From JANQIO01 sp043513815 (GTDB lineage Bacteria; Pseudomonadota; Gammaproteobacteria; Pseudomonadales; Halieaceae): a stretch of DNA of 64,000 nt. Numbering within the stretch: the stretch's first letter is position 1; each line of letters starts with the position of its first letter. The notes beneath the pieces were generated by a model. That model was not told where the DNA came from. It did no database searches and saw only the letters and a program-made list of their open reading frames with translations. The position numbers and the translations under genes were made by a program. Location: positions 62,001 through 126,000 of the forward strand of contig CP121313.1 in the NCBI GenBank assembly GCA_043513815.1, read 5' to 3'. Positions 1-8,421 of the stretch are shown here, in pieces.

Positions 1-1
1 A

Positions 2-832
2 TTATAGATAACCCCCGGAATCCAGGTCTACGTCAAAACTGACACCCTGGACCCGAGACACGGCAGAGTCAATATTGCCGTCCGCATGCAATGCCATCCA
101 GCGATAACCAGGGGGCTGGTCGTCGATCTTGAAATCAAAGCTATTGGGGGCGAACTGGATGCAGGATGAGGGCGAGGACATCAGCTTCACGCCGTTGCGC
201 TCGCTGTCCAGCTGCTGGTGTACGTGCCCCCAAAGGACGGCGCGCACACAGTCATGACTGTCCAGCATGGCAAAGAAGGCCTCGCGGTCCGCCACCATCT
301 GTTCATCAATCCAGGCCGAGCCCATGGGCACCGGCTGGTGGTGCAAACAGACCAGGCAGTGCTGGCCGCTGGCGCTGGCTGCAGACAGATTTTCCTGTAA
401 CCAGGACAGTTCATCAGCTCCCAGCTCGCCGCCCACCTCGCCGGGAATCTGTGAGTTGAGCAGGATGATGCGCCAGTGCCCGGCATCGACCGCGCGGGTG
501 AAGCCGCCGTCGGTCGCCAGCACCTGCTGCATGCCTTCAGCGCTGTCGTGGTTGCCGGGCAGCCAGGCTACCGGCGCGTTTAGTCGAGAAAAATAGTCGC
601 CTGCCCTGACATAGGCCGCCTCGCTGCCCTGATCAGAGATGTCTCCGGTGCCCAACACCAGGTCCAGTTGCGAACGCTCGCGCTTTACCAGCTCGATGAC
701 GTGCTCAAGGCTTCTGTCGGTATCCATGCCCACCAGGCGACCGCCCGGTGTTTCCTTGAGGTGTGTGTCGGTGATTTGCACGAGGTGCAGGCTGTCCCCC
801 GCGGGCAGCACTTGCTTGACGGCGCTGGTCAT
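2..832 (-). CDS. cpdA: 3',5'-cyclic AMP phosphodiesterase CpdA
   Basis: A 276-residue metallophosphoesterase that matches the CpdA family, which hydrolyses cAMP to AMP in the cytoplasm and so dampens CRP signalling. The calcineurin-like metal-binding motifs are all visible: DTH at residues 22-24, GD at 63-64 (in GTGDISD), GNHD at 93-96, HH at 164-165 and GHVH at 202-205. The length is normal for the family. The start codon overlaps the stop of the upstream DUF1249 gene (ATGA), so the two are probably translationally coupled, the same pair as yqiB-cpdA in enterobacteria. The stop codon lies at the window edge, so the gene is complete, but anything downstream of it is outside the window. Identity is sure at the family level; cAMP specificity is inferred from the motifs and neighbour. 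Confidence 0.9.
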   Translation of the reverse strand: MTSAVKQVLPAGDSLHLVQITDTHLKETPGGRLVGMDTDRSLEHVIELVKRERSQLDLVLGTGDISDQGSEAAYVRAGDYFSRLNAPVAWLPGNHDSAEGMQQVLATDGGFTRAVDAGHWRIILLNSQIPGEVGGELGADELSWLQENLSAASASGQHCLVCLHHQPVPMGSAWIDEQMVADREAFFAMLDSHDCVRAVLWGHVHQQLDSERNGVKLMSSPSSCIQFAPNSFDFKIDDQPPGYRWMALHADGNIDSAVSRVQGVSFDVDLDSGGYL

Positions 833-1290
833 GAGGCGTCAGCAGTTCCCGTTATCAGCGGAGGCAGATCAAGTGGACTGCAGCCCTGCTCGATGCAGTG
901 GCTGAGCCATTCGGCCAGAAAGACATTCTGCTGAGCTTTTTCATCGCGAGCGTGCATGTCCGCGTTGGGGTAGTCGTAGCGTGCTTCAACCTGACGCCGG
1001 GACTGAAACGCGACAACCTCCACCATGCGCGCATCGTGATAGGCGCGCAGGTCAAAGTGGGGTGGCATCATCCATTCGTCACCTCCCTGCTGACAGATTT
1101 TCAGCAGCGTGGTGTAGCGACAGCGCTCGACGACATCGATGCGCACCCGCTCGCCAGTGCTGAGCAGAAATTCGCGGAAGTTGGCGGTTTCGTAATCGGG
1201 ATAGAGTTGCAAGAGGCGGACATAGTTCGACTCGCAGGTTGCGTGCAACGCTGCAATATCGACCGAATATTTCAAGGAAGGTCCGCTCAC
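829..1290 (-). CDS. DUF1249 (YqiB-like) protein
   Basis: A 153-residue protein of the DUF1249/YqiB family, whose biochemical role is not known. The family signatures are visible: RYTT at 58-61, RAYHD at 82-86, ARYDYPN at 103-109, RDEK at 115-118 and LAEWL at 125-129. I place the start at a GTG 462 bases before the stop because homology begins a few residues later and the length then fits the usual 140-150 residues. The open frame continues upstream to 1599, but that part is proline/arginine-rich and unlike a protein. In many gammaproteobacteria the ADP-ribose pyrophosphatase gene nudF directly precedes this gene; no such gene is present here. It overlaps cpdA by four bases. Confidence 0.8.
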   Translation of the reverse strand: MSGPSLKYSVDIAALHATCESNYVRLLQLYPDYETANFREFLLSTGERVRIDVVERCRYTTLLKICQQGGDEWMMPPHFDLRAYHDARMVEVVAFQSRRQVEARYDYPNADMHARDEKAQQNVFLAEWLSHCIEQGCSPLDLPPLITGTADAS

Positions 1291-1769
1291 TGCCCTGCTC
1301 TCTCTGCCTGGCGCCCGACCGGGCTGTCTGTGTGGTTTCCCCGCGGGAGCGCATAAGTCTGCCCTGCCCGCCGGGCGAATTACCGGATTCTTCGGGCCCC
1401 TGGGCCCTATCGTATCTATCGCTGCCTTTGCCGCCGTGTCTTTCGTCCTGCCGTTCAGGACACTCACCCCGTCGCGCAAGGCGTTGTCGGGGCGCATGGC
1501 AGGCGGCATGGTGAGGCCTGCAAGCAACGGCAGGAAGCTGTCCCTGCCGTGTTCGCTCAATCGCAGTCTAGCAGTAACCTTTGCACAAAATAGGGACATA
1601 TTCCATGTTTCAGCCAGGACCCGGTGCCTGTATTATTAAGGACCTGAAGGCCGTACAAACAAGGCATTCATCGCACTCTGTGGACGTATTCACATTTTGG
1701 TGCGTATTGCGTGCAATAGCACAGCCATCACGACGTAGAATCGATTAGATAAATCCCAAGGATTCTGGA
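1291..1769. other. Intergenic region between DUF1249 and tolC
   Basis: About 480 bases between divergent genes with no convincing coding sequence. It contains a short GC-rich hairpin, CGGCAGG at 1528-1534 paired with CCTGCCG at 1543-1549, of the kind seen in intergenic repeats. The last 100 bases before tolC are AT-richer and should hold its promoter, but I see no strong -35/-10 pair. A ribosome binding site (AAGGA) stands just before the tolC ATG. Confidence 0.5.
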
Positions 1770-3215
1770 ATGAGAGCTCTATCCCACGCCCTGGTCGGCT
1801 TTTTGATCGCTAGTTTATGCACCGCTGCGCAGGCTGATACTCTGCGCGAAATCTACGAAATGGCCCTGGAAAACGACGCCCAGCTGAGAGCCGCCGAAGC
1901 CACATACAAGGCGAATCTCGAAGTAGAGCGCATTGGCCTCTCGGCACTGTTACCCCAGATACAAGGCAACTACCAGTACACGAATTCTGATACCGATACC
2001 ACGTCCGATTCGGTCAACGTGGGCGACGACGGCCTGGAAATTTTTGAGGTAGACACCAACCTGGACGTCGACCGCGAAGGCTATGAAGTGTCACTGGACC
2101 AGGCAATCTTCGATATGCCCGCCTGGTTTACCTTCCGCGCCGGTCGAGAAACCAGCAAGGAAGCGGAGGCGACCTTTGCCGCTGACCAGCAGGACCTCAT
2201 TGTGCGGGTCGTGGAGTCTTACCTGGGCGTATTGCGGTCGCAGGACAACCTGGAGGCAGCCCAGGCCCGGGAGCGCGCATTCAACCGCCAGCTGGAACAG
2301 ACGACGCAGCGTTTCGAAGTGGGGCTCATCGCCATCACCGACGTTCACGAAGCACAGGCGGCCTATGACCTGGCGCGGGTTGAGCGGATTACCGAAGACA
2401 ACAATTTGAACGTCGCCATTGAGCGGCTGTCGGTGCTGACCGGGCGCTATCACGAAAATCTGCACCTGCTGCGGGAAGACTTCGATATTCTGCCGCCACA
2501 GCCGGCAGATCGCGCCGTCTGGGTAGATTTCGCCCTGGACCACAACTTCCGGCTGAGCGCCGCCCGCTTCCGTGAAGAGGCTGCACGGCAGAATTCCAAG
2601 GCCTTTGCCTCCGAACACCTGCCCACCGTCTCGGGCCGTGCCAGCTACTCGGATTTCGAAACCAGTGGTGAGCGGACAGAGAGTCCTGCCTCGCTGTTTA
2701 ACGTTTCACCAGACCAGGACCAGGATCAGGAAGTCTATTCGATCCGCGTCGATATGCCGCTGTTTTCCGGTGGCCGCATCAGCGCCAGCCGCCGCCAGGC
2801 CGCCCAGGAATTCATAGCCGCCCGGGAAAACCGCATCAACCAGATGCGCAATACCGTAACCGACACCCGCTCGCTGCATATGACGGTGATGAACGATGTG
2901 GCGCGGGTCAACGCCAGGCGCCTGAGCATCGTGTCGTCCCAGTCAGCGCTGGATGCCACCACTGCGGGCTACGAGGTAGGCACCCGGAACGTGGTGGACG
3001 TGCTGAATGCCCAGAACACCCTGTTCCAGGCCCAGCGTGACTATGCCAACTCCCGCTACGACTACGTCAACAACCTGCTGCGGCTCAAGCAACAGGCCGG
3101 CCTGTTAAGTCCGGAAGACGTCTATCGACTGGACGCCGAGCTGATTCCACCACCGGCACCGACCGCCAGCAGCAGCCGTTCCGGCACGTCACCCTACCCG
3201 GCACGCGAGCGCTAA
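1770..3215 (+). CDS. tolC: TolC family outer membrane efflux protein
   Basis: A 481-residue protein with a signal peptide (hydrophobic core ending in AQA at about residue 22) followed by the paired OEP repeats of TolC. TolC trimers form the outer-membrane duct and periplasmic tunnel used by RND/ABC efflux pumps and type I secretion. Typical features include an opening LREIYEMALENDAQL segment, long alanine/glutamine-rich helices and the YEVGTRNVVDVLNAQ motif near residue 410, which is a hallmark of the second repeat. Length matches E. coli TolC. No inner-membrane pump partner lies beside it, as is common for the shared, general-purpose TolC. AAGGA precedes the ATG at good spacing. Confidence 0.88.
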   Translation: MRALSHALVGFLIASLCTAAQADTLREIYEMALENDAQLRAAEATYKANLEVERIGLSALLPQIQGNYQYTNSDTDTTSDSVNVGDDGLEIFEVDTNLDVDREGYEVSLDQAIFDMPAWFTFRAGRETSKEAEATFAADQQDLIVRVVESYLGVLRSQDNLEAAQARERAFNRQLEQTTQRFEVGLIAITDVHEAQAAYDLARVERITEDNNLNVAIERLSVLTGRYHENLHLLREDFDILPPQPADRAVWVDFALDHNFRLSAARFREEAARQNSKAFASEHLPTVSGRASYSDFETSGERTESPASLFNVSPDQDQDQEVYSIRVDMPLFSGGRISASRRQAAQEFIAARENRINQMRNTVTDTRSLHMTVMNDVARVNARRLSIVSSQSALDATTAGYEVGTRNVVDVLNAQNTLFQAQRDYANSRYDYVNNLLRLKQQAGLLSPEDVYRLDAELIPPPAPTASSSRSGTSPYPARER

Positions 3216-3252
3216 TCGCGTACCGCTGTTCCTGCTTCCAGCGCGCCGCCGC

Positions 3253-3876
3253 TTGAGCTTTACACCGCCCCCCTTCTGGAGCGCCCTCAAGGGTTTTCTG
3301 GCGGACGATGAAGCGGCGGCACTGGGCGAAGCGGCCGCCAGCTCCGCCGCCCTCGGGCCAGTGCTCGAAATTGGCAGTTACTGCGGTAAATCCACTATCT
3401 GTATGGCGCTGGCCATGGCTGTGGCAGACTCAGACACGCTGTTGTTTGCGCTGGACCACCACCGCGGTTCGGAAGAGCACCAGCCCGGCGAGTTTTTCCA
3501 TGACCCCGAGCTGTTCGACGGTGGCAGCGAAAAGATGGACAGCTTTCGTGAATTTCGCCACAACCTGGACCGGGCAGGCGTAAGCGATCGCGTGGTACCG
3601 ATTGTAGCGACCAGCGAGCTGGCGGCCCGCCACTGGGGTACCCCATTGGGAATGGTGTTCATTGATGGCGGCCACAGCCTGGACGCCGCACTCACCGACT
3701 ATCGCTGCTGGGCGGGCTACCTGCTGCGGGGCGGTACCCTCGCCATACATGACGTCTACCCCGATGCCGCCAGTGGCGGCCAGGCCCCGTACGCCATCTA
3801 TCGCCTGGCCCTGGAATCCGGCCTGTTTCGCGAACGATCGCGCGTCAACAGCCTGGTCCTGTTGGAGCGTCTCTGA
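3253..3876 (+). CDS. Class I SAM-dependent methyltransferase (Methyltransf_24 type)
   Basis: A 207-residue Rossmann-fold methyltransferase of the type found in glycan and secondary-metabolite loci. The SAM-binding motif I reads VLEIGSYCGKST at residues 37-48; an acidic/His segment (ALDHH, 66-70) and VFIDGGH (135-141) follow, the last typical of this subgroup's metal or substrate site. The start is a TTG 37 bases after the tolC stop; no ATG or GTG upstream is available and the next in-frame ATG would cut motif I, so TTG is the best choice. Substrate is unknown. Its stop codon lies four bases before a 23-bp tandem repeat. It may be co-transcribed with tolC or belong functionally to the glycan genes that converge on it. 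Confidence 0.7.
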   Translation: MSFTPPPFWSALKGFLADDEAAALGEAAASSAALGPVLEIGSYCGKSTICMALAMAVADSDTLLFALDHHRGSEEHQPGEFFHDPELFDGGSEKMDSFREFRHNLDRAGVSDRVVPIVATSELAARHWGTPLGMVFIDGGHSLDAALTDYRCWAGYLLRGGTLAIHDVYPDAASGGQAPYAIYRLALESGLFRERSRVNSLVLLERL

Positions 3877-3879
3877 AGC

Positions 3880-4116
3880 AACTGCCAGAGCGTCCCTTGG
3901 TAAACTGCCAGAGCGCCCCTCAGTAAACTGCCAGAGCGTCCCTCGGTAAACTGCCAGAGCGTCCCTCGGTAAACTGCCAGAGCGTCCCTCGGTAAACTGC
4001 CAGAGCGTCCCTCGGTAAACTGCCAGAGCGTCCCTCGGTAAACTGCCAGAGCGTCCCTCGGTAAACTGCCAGGGCGTCCCTCAGTAAACTGCCAGAACAT
4101 CTTTGAATAGACTGCC
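3880..4116. repeat. 23-bp tandem repeat, ten copies
   Basis: Ten direct copies of a 23-base unit start at 3880, 3903, 3926, 3949, 3972, 3995, 4018, 4041, 4064 and 4087, with a decayed eleventh near 4110. Each unit begins AACTGCCAGAGCGTC and ends CTCGGTA. The central copies are identical; the outer ones carry one to several changes, the usual picture of expansion from the middle. Because 23 is not a multiple of three, both open frames that cross it on the minus strand are by-products and not genes. It fills the gap between two convergent genes. Confidence 0.95.
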
Positions 4117-4183
4117 CGGAACTCCCGCACCGGCAGGGCCTCAACGCATGGGAGGCCTGCCGGAACAGCGCATTTACAAACCG

Positions 4184-5263
4184 TCAGGACCGCTGGTGAC
4201 GCGCAATCGCCGCATCAACCGCCGCGTCATCCAGCAATTCCACATCGCGAAACAGCCGCGCCGCCGGCGTGTACTCGGTCAAGGCATCGGCCGCCAGCAT
4301 GATGGCACCGGCGGTCCATGTGGGCTTCTCGTCGGGCCAGGTAATCTCGAGAGCAAACTGATAGCCCGTCCAGTAGGCGCCGTCTTCCAGTCGCCACTGG
4401 TGTAGCCAGCTATACACTTCCACGGCACGGGCGTGATCACCCGCAGCCAGCAACGCCATGACCAGCTCGCAACTCTCGGCCACCGTCACCCAGGGCTCGT
4501 CTGATACACAGCGGCACCCCAGCCCATCTTCGACAAACTGGTCCCAGCGACGGGCGATCCGCTCGCGGGCTTCACGGCCCTGGAATACGCCGGTAAGCAC
4601 CGGGTAGAACCAGTCCATGGAGTAGCGCGCCTTGCTCTCCCAGGTGCGGTCAAAACGCTCCGGCCTGTTGCGCAGGGCGTCGCCCAAACGCATCCGTGCG
4701 TCGAGCCACTGGGGGCGTTCATGGCCAAGGCTGACAGCAATGTTGTGTGCGCACTCCAGGCTTTTAAAAATGGAGCTGCAACCGGTCACCAGCGCATCCT
4801 CACGGGCACTGCCATCAGCACTGATGGCCCAGTGGATATCCCCGTACTCGGTCTGCAGGATCAGCACAAAACCAATCGCCCGCTCCACGCTGGGCCACAT
4901 CTCCTCGAGAAACTCGCGGTCGCCGCTGATCAGGAAATGGTGCCAGACGCCGGTGGCAAAATAGGCCACGAAGTTGGTCTCCCGGCGCTCACCATTATCC
5001 ACCTCGTGGCCCCGGTAACCCGCCCACCAGCTGCCGTCGTCAAGCTGAGTCTGTGCCAGCCATCGATAGGCGCGGACCGCGGCGTCATGCTCACCACCGA
5101 TGCTAAGGCCCATGGCCGCCTCAACGTGGTCCCAGGGATCACTGTGACCACCTTCGAACCAGGGGATCTCGCCACTGGCCTCCTGGGTATCCAGCAGAAA
5201 CTGCACGGTAGGCCGCAGAAAATCGTTGGGGAACAGACCCCGGCTCAAATAAAGGCCGGACAT
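4184..5263 (-). CDS. Prenyltransferase-like alpha/alpha-toroid protein
   Basis: A 359-residue protein made of repeated helical pairs with aromatic-rich turns (GEIPWFEGGHSDPWDH, DGSWWAGYRGHEVD, EDGAYWTGYQFAL), which resembles the alpha/alpha toroid proteins annotated as prenyltransferase or phenyltransferase domain proteins next to glycosyltransferases in several phyla. The toroid fold is shared with squalene cyclases, protein prenyltransferases and some glycoside hydrolases, so no reaction can be assigned. I see no DXDD-type cyclase motif. The ATG overlaps the TGA of the upstream methyltransferase (TGATG), which fixes the start and implies coupling; an open frame upstream to 5488 is out-of-frame overlap with that gene. 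It is the last gene of a three-gene operon with a GT4 glycosyltransferase and a methyltransferase. Confidence 0.62.
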   Translation of the reverse strand: MSGLYLSRGLFPNDFLRPTVQFLLDTQEASGEIPWFEGGHSDPWDHVEAAMGLSIGGEHDAAVRAYRWLAQTQLDDGSWWAGYRGHEVDNGERRETNFVAYFATGVWHHFLISGDREFLEEMWPSVERAIGFVLILQTEYGDIHWAISADGSAREDALVTGCSSIFKSLECAHNIAVSLGHERPQWLDARMRLGDALRNRPERFDRTWESKARYSMDWFYPVLTGVFQGREARERIARRWDQFVEDGLGCRCVSDEPWVTVAESCELVMALLAAGDHARAVEVYSWLHQWRLEDGAYWTGYQFALEITWPDEKPTWTAGAIMLAADALTEYTPAARLFRDVELLDDAAVDAAIARHQRS

Positions 5264-5973
5264 CAGCCCGGTACCTTGCGAAAATACATCACGATACTCT
5301 TCCCCATCAGTGGGTTGAGCAGCCGCTCCAGGCTGCGGGTTAACCAGGGACGATCCATCAGGTCCCATACCAGGAAACGGTGGTAAAGCCGTACCAGCGG
5401 ATGGGAGTCCTGGCGCTCCCAGAACAGACACTTGAGCCACCAGAACGGCACGTGCAGGGCATGGGCCCAATGCCGGTGATACTGGCACATGCCCAGGTCT
5501 TCGATCTCCAGCTTCAGGGCCCGGTCGCGAAAGATGCGCAGGTGGCCTCCCGGTACCTTGTGATAGCCCTCACTCAGCGCCCAGCACAACTGCTCCGGCC
5601 AGCGCCGCGGAACGGACGCACAGAACAAGCCCCCGGGCTTGAGCACCCGATTGATTTCCTCCAGCGCGCCCTGGTAGTCCGGGATGTGCTCCAGCACTTC
5701 CGAGCAGATTACCCGGTCGAAATAATTGTCGGCAAATGGCAGTGCCAGGGCATTGGCGGACGCCAGGGTGAAGCTGGAGCCGGCACTGGCGCCATCGAAA
5801 TCCGCGAACCTGTCGCGGGTAGTCTTGAGGTCTGCCTCGCTGAGGTCAACGCCGACTGCCTCAATACCCGGCTCAAGATAGGCAGAGATCACGTGCCGGC
5901 CTTCCCCGCAACCAAGGTCGAGCACCCGGTCACCGGGCTGCAGTTCAAAGTGCTGGAAGTCAACCGTCTGCAC
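5263..5973 (-). CDS. Class I SAM-dependent methyltransferase (UbiE/Methyltransf_11 type)
   Basis: A 236-residue methyltransferase with the canonical SAM motif VLDLGCGEGRH near the N-terminus, GVDLSEADL (acidic ribose-binding residue) after it, and the post-motif segment VICSEVLEHIPDYQ followed by LKPGGLF. The substrate is unknown; position in the operon suggests a glycolipid or other surface glycoconjugate. The start is taken as a GTG with a perfect Shine-Dalgarno (GGGAGGT, 9 bases upstream); a TTG at 6000 would give nine more residues but lacks such a site. It overlaps the upstream glycosyltransferase by 14 bases and its stop overlaps the start of the downstream toroid protein, so the three are translated as a unit. 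Confidence 0.78.
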   Translation of the reverse strand: MQTVDFQHFELQPGDRVLDLGCGEGRHVISAYLEPGIEAVGVDLSEADLKTTRDRFADFDGASAGSSFTLASANALALPFADNYFDRVICSEVLEHIPDYQGALEEINRVLKPGGLFCASVPRRWPEQLCWALSEGYHKVPGGHLRIFRDRALKLEIEDLGMCQYHRHWAHALHVPFWWLKCLFWERQDSHPLVRLYHRFLVWDLMDRPWLTRSLERLLNPLMGKSIVMYFRKVPG

Positions 5974-7282
5974 GAGCCAGCACCTCCCGGTAGTAGGCAA
6001 TCATCTGGTCAGCAGCGACCTGCCAGCAGAATGACTCCTCGATCCGTTGGCGTGCTTCCTCTCCCAGCCGCTCCCGGCGCTGTGGATCATCAAGCAGGGC
6101 CGCGATTGCCTCGGTTAGCGCCTCCACGTTGGCTGCCGGCACCTGAATGCCGGCATCACCCACTACCTCGGGCAGCGCGCCACCGTCGGTCGAGACCAGT
6201 GGCACACCACAGGCCATCGCCTCCCCCGCCGGCAAGCCAAAACCCTCGTAGACCGACGGCACAACCGCGATGGTAGCTTCCGCGTAGCGCTCAACCAGCG
6301 CCTCGGTGCTAAGCCCGGTTTCAAAGCGCACCCGCTCCGCAATGCCCAGTGTTGCCAGCAGCCGCTCGGTATCGCCCCCAGGCCGGGGGCGACCGATCAC
6401 CAGCAACTCCAGATCGGGGTAGCTTTTGAGGAGTGCGGCATAGGCATACAGAAGGAAGCGCAGCCCTTTGAGCGGCGCATCGGCCGAGGCCGTGGCCATT
6501 AGCCGGCGCGACCGCCGCTTGATCTCCGGGCGCGGCCGGAATGTCTTGATATCGATACCGTTGTGCACCACGGCCACCGAGCCGCTATCGATGCCAAAAT
6601 CCGCAGCGATATCACGCCGCGAACACTCCGACACGGTGACCAGGTTGTCGAGCCGGGGGACGACCTGCTTCTGCATGCGCAGGAAGCTGTGCCAGCGCCG
6701 GATCAACAGCCGCTCATGCCAGCTACTGGCCGCATCAAGGGCAATGCGCAAGTCGCTGGTGATCGGGTGGTGGACCGTGGTCACCAGCGGAATACCCAGC
6801 TCCTGCAGCTTCAGCATGCCGTAGCTCAGGCTCTGGTTGTCATGTACCAGGTCGTATTCTTCCCGCCGTGGCCGCAGGTACTTCACCGCCCGACGACCAA
6901 ACGTGTAGGGTTCGGCAAAGCCGCCTGTCAGCTTACTGGTCCATTCAATGATATTGGTCAGCGAGCGCAGGTGCCTTGGACGCAGGGAGGCCAGCCCATT
7001 CTCGAACAGGTCGAGACTGGGCAATTTAATAAGCTGCACACGTGGGTCCAGGTGAGGGTAGGGCGGACCGGAAATAACGTCCACCGTGTGGCCCGCATCT
7101 ACCAGCGCCTTGCTGAGATATTTGAGATAAATACCCTGGCCACCGCCAAAGGGCTGGCTGCGATAGCCCAGCAGGGCAATACGCAGCGGTCGCTGGGGCG
7201 CAAGGGCATCACCGGAGCGCTCTAGCCCGGACAGTTCTGCATTGCGCGCAAGGGGCGCAGAGCCAAATTTCTCCGCCTGCAT
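5960..7282 (-). CDS. GT4 family glycosyltransferase
   Basis: A GT-B fold retaining glycosyltransferase. The N-terminal half opens with a beta strand and glycine loop (IALLGYRSQPFGGGQGIYLKY), and the C-terminal half carries the nucleotide-sugar donor motif E-X7-E in YEGFGLPAGEAMACG plus STDGGALPEVVGDAG, both classical for GT4. The acceptor and sugar are unknown. The start is uncertain: I chose an ATG at 7282 (440 residues) because homology begins about 30 residues later, but a GTG at 7408 in the same frame is possible. It heads an operon with a methyltransferase and a toroid protein, and is divergent from rfbA, so it may use rhamnose or build the glycan that carries it; this is inference. Confidence 0.8.
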   Translation of the reverse strand: MQAEKFGSAPLARNAELSGLERSGDALAPQRPLRIALLGYRSQPFGGGQGIYLKYLSKALVDAGHTVDVISGPPYPHLDPRVQLIKLPSLDLFENGLASLRPRHLRSLTNIIEWTSKLTGGFAEPYTFGRRAVKYLRPRREEYDLVHDNQSLSYGMLKLQELGIPLVTTVHHPITSDLRIALDAASSWHERLLIRRWHSFLRMQKQVVPRLDNLVTVSECSRRDIAADFGIDSGSVAVVHNGIDIKTFRPRPEIKRRSRRLMATASADAPLKGLRFLLYAYAALLKSYPDLELLVIGRPRPGGDTERLLATLGIAERVRFETGLSTEALVERYAEATIAVVPSVYEGFGLPAGEAMACGVPLVSTDGGALPEVVGDAGIQVPAANVEALTEAIAALLDDPQRRERLGEEARQRIEESFCWQVAADQMIAYYREVLARADG

Positions 7283-7515
7283 CTGGATGCGCCGCAAGGG
7301 CGCTTTCCTCCTGTCGTTGAGCGCTCGGAGAGCAGCGTCGCGATTGCGGGCCCACCAAGCAGGACGCTCGGCCACCACCCAAAACGATCGAGTGTAATCA
7401 GCGCACACTTAAAAATCCAGCCGAGGCGCCATTCCGGGCACAATCCCCTAGGCACAGCGGCTGGCCGTTTTTCAACGTATAATGCGCAGCGCCAACACTA
7501 GCCCAGGGAAGCGGC

Positions 7516-8421
7516 ATGTCAGACAGCGCCTATAAAGGCATCATCCTCGCCGGTGGTTCAGGTACCCGGCTGCACCCACTCACCAGTACCGTGAGCAAGC
7601 AGCTCATGCCGGTGTACGACAAGCCCATGATCTACTATCCGCTGGCCACATTGATGCTGGCGGGTATTCGCGATGTGCTCATCATCACCACCCCGCGCGA
7701 CCAGGAGGCCTTTGTAGACCTGCTCGGCAATGGCAACCAGTGGGGGATTGAGCTGACCTACGCAGTGCAACCCAGCCCTGACGGTCTCGCCCAGGCGTTT
7801 ATCATCGGCAAGGACTTCGTCGGCGACAAACCGGTGAGTCTGGTGCTGGGGGACAACATTTTCTATGGCGGCGGTCTGTCGCAGAAGCTCAGGGCCGCGG
7901 GCCGGGTAGAGAGCGGCGCCTCGGTGTTCGCCTATTACGTCACTGATCCGGAGCGCTACGGCGTAGTGAACTTCGACGCCAACGGCCGCGCCATAGACAT
8001 CGAAGAGAAGCCTGCCCAACCCAAGTCCCACTACGCGGTCACTGGCCTGTACTTTTATGACAATGATGTCATCGACATTGCTCACAACATCGCTCCTTCC
8101 GCACGCGGTGAGCTGGAGATTACCGATGTAAACCTGGCGTACCTGCAGCGCGATGAACTGCAGGTGCAGGTACTGAGCCGCGGCACTGCTTGGCTGGATA
8201 CCGGCACCCACAACTCGCTGCTGGATGCGGCCAATTTCATTCGCGTGGTCGAAGAGCGCCAGGGCCTCAAGGTGGCCTGTCCGGAAGAGATCGCCTTCCG
8301 GCAGGGCTTTATCGACGAAGAGCAGCTATTGGCGCTGGCCGCTCCGCTGAAGAAGTCAGGCTACGGCGAGTACCTGAGCCGTCTGCCGCTGCACAGTGAG
8401 GTGGTTTACGATGAAGTTTGA
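7516..8421 (+). CDS. rfbA: Glucose-1-phosphate thymidylyltransferase
   Basis: First enzyme of dTDP-L-rhamnose synthesis: joins glucose-1-phosphate and dTTP to give dTDP-glucose and pyrophosphate. The 301-residue sequence has the pyrophosphorylase signature GGSGTRLHP at 13-21, followed by SKQLMPVYDKPMIYYPL, and the central LVLGDNIFYG and EEKP motifs expected of RmlA. Length is normal, with a slightly long C-terminal end. The stop overlaps the start of rfbC by 11 bases, so the two are coupled. The other two pathway genes (rfbB, rfbD) lie just downstream on the opposite strand. Confidence 0.95.
   Translation: MSDSAYKGIILAGGSGTRLHPLTSTVSKQLMPVYDKPMIYYPLATLMLAGIRDVLIITTPRDQEAFVDLLGNGNQWGIELTYAVQPSPDGLAQAFIIGKDFVGDKPVSLVLGDNIFYGGGLSQKLRAAGRVESGASVFAYYVTDPERYGVVNFDANGRAIDIEEKPAQPKSHYAVTGLYFYDNDVIDIAHNIAPSARGELEITDVNLAYLQRDELQVQVLSRGTAWLDTGTHNSLLDAANFIRVVEERQGLKVACPEEIAFRQGFIDEEQLLALAAPLKKSGYGEYLSRLPLHSEVVYDEV

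Noticed and set aside
1291..1599. N-terminal extension of the DUF1249 frame to 1599
   Set aside because: Proline- and arginine-rich, without family homology; a GTG at 1290 gives the normal length.
3798..4144. Minus-strand open frames of 74 and 110 codons over the 23-bp array with repeated WQFTEGRSGSL units
   Set aside because: They arise because the 23-base period reads through all frames; overlapping frames show the same peptide and there is no ribosome site or homology.
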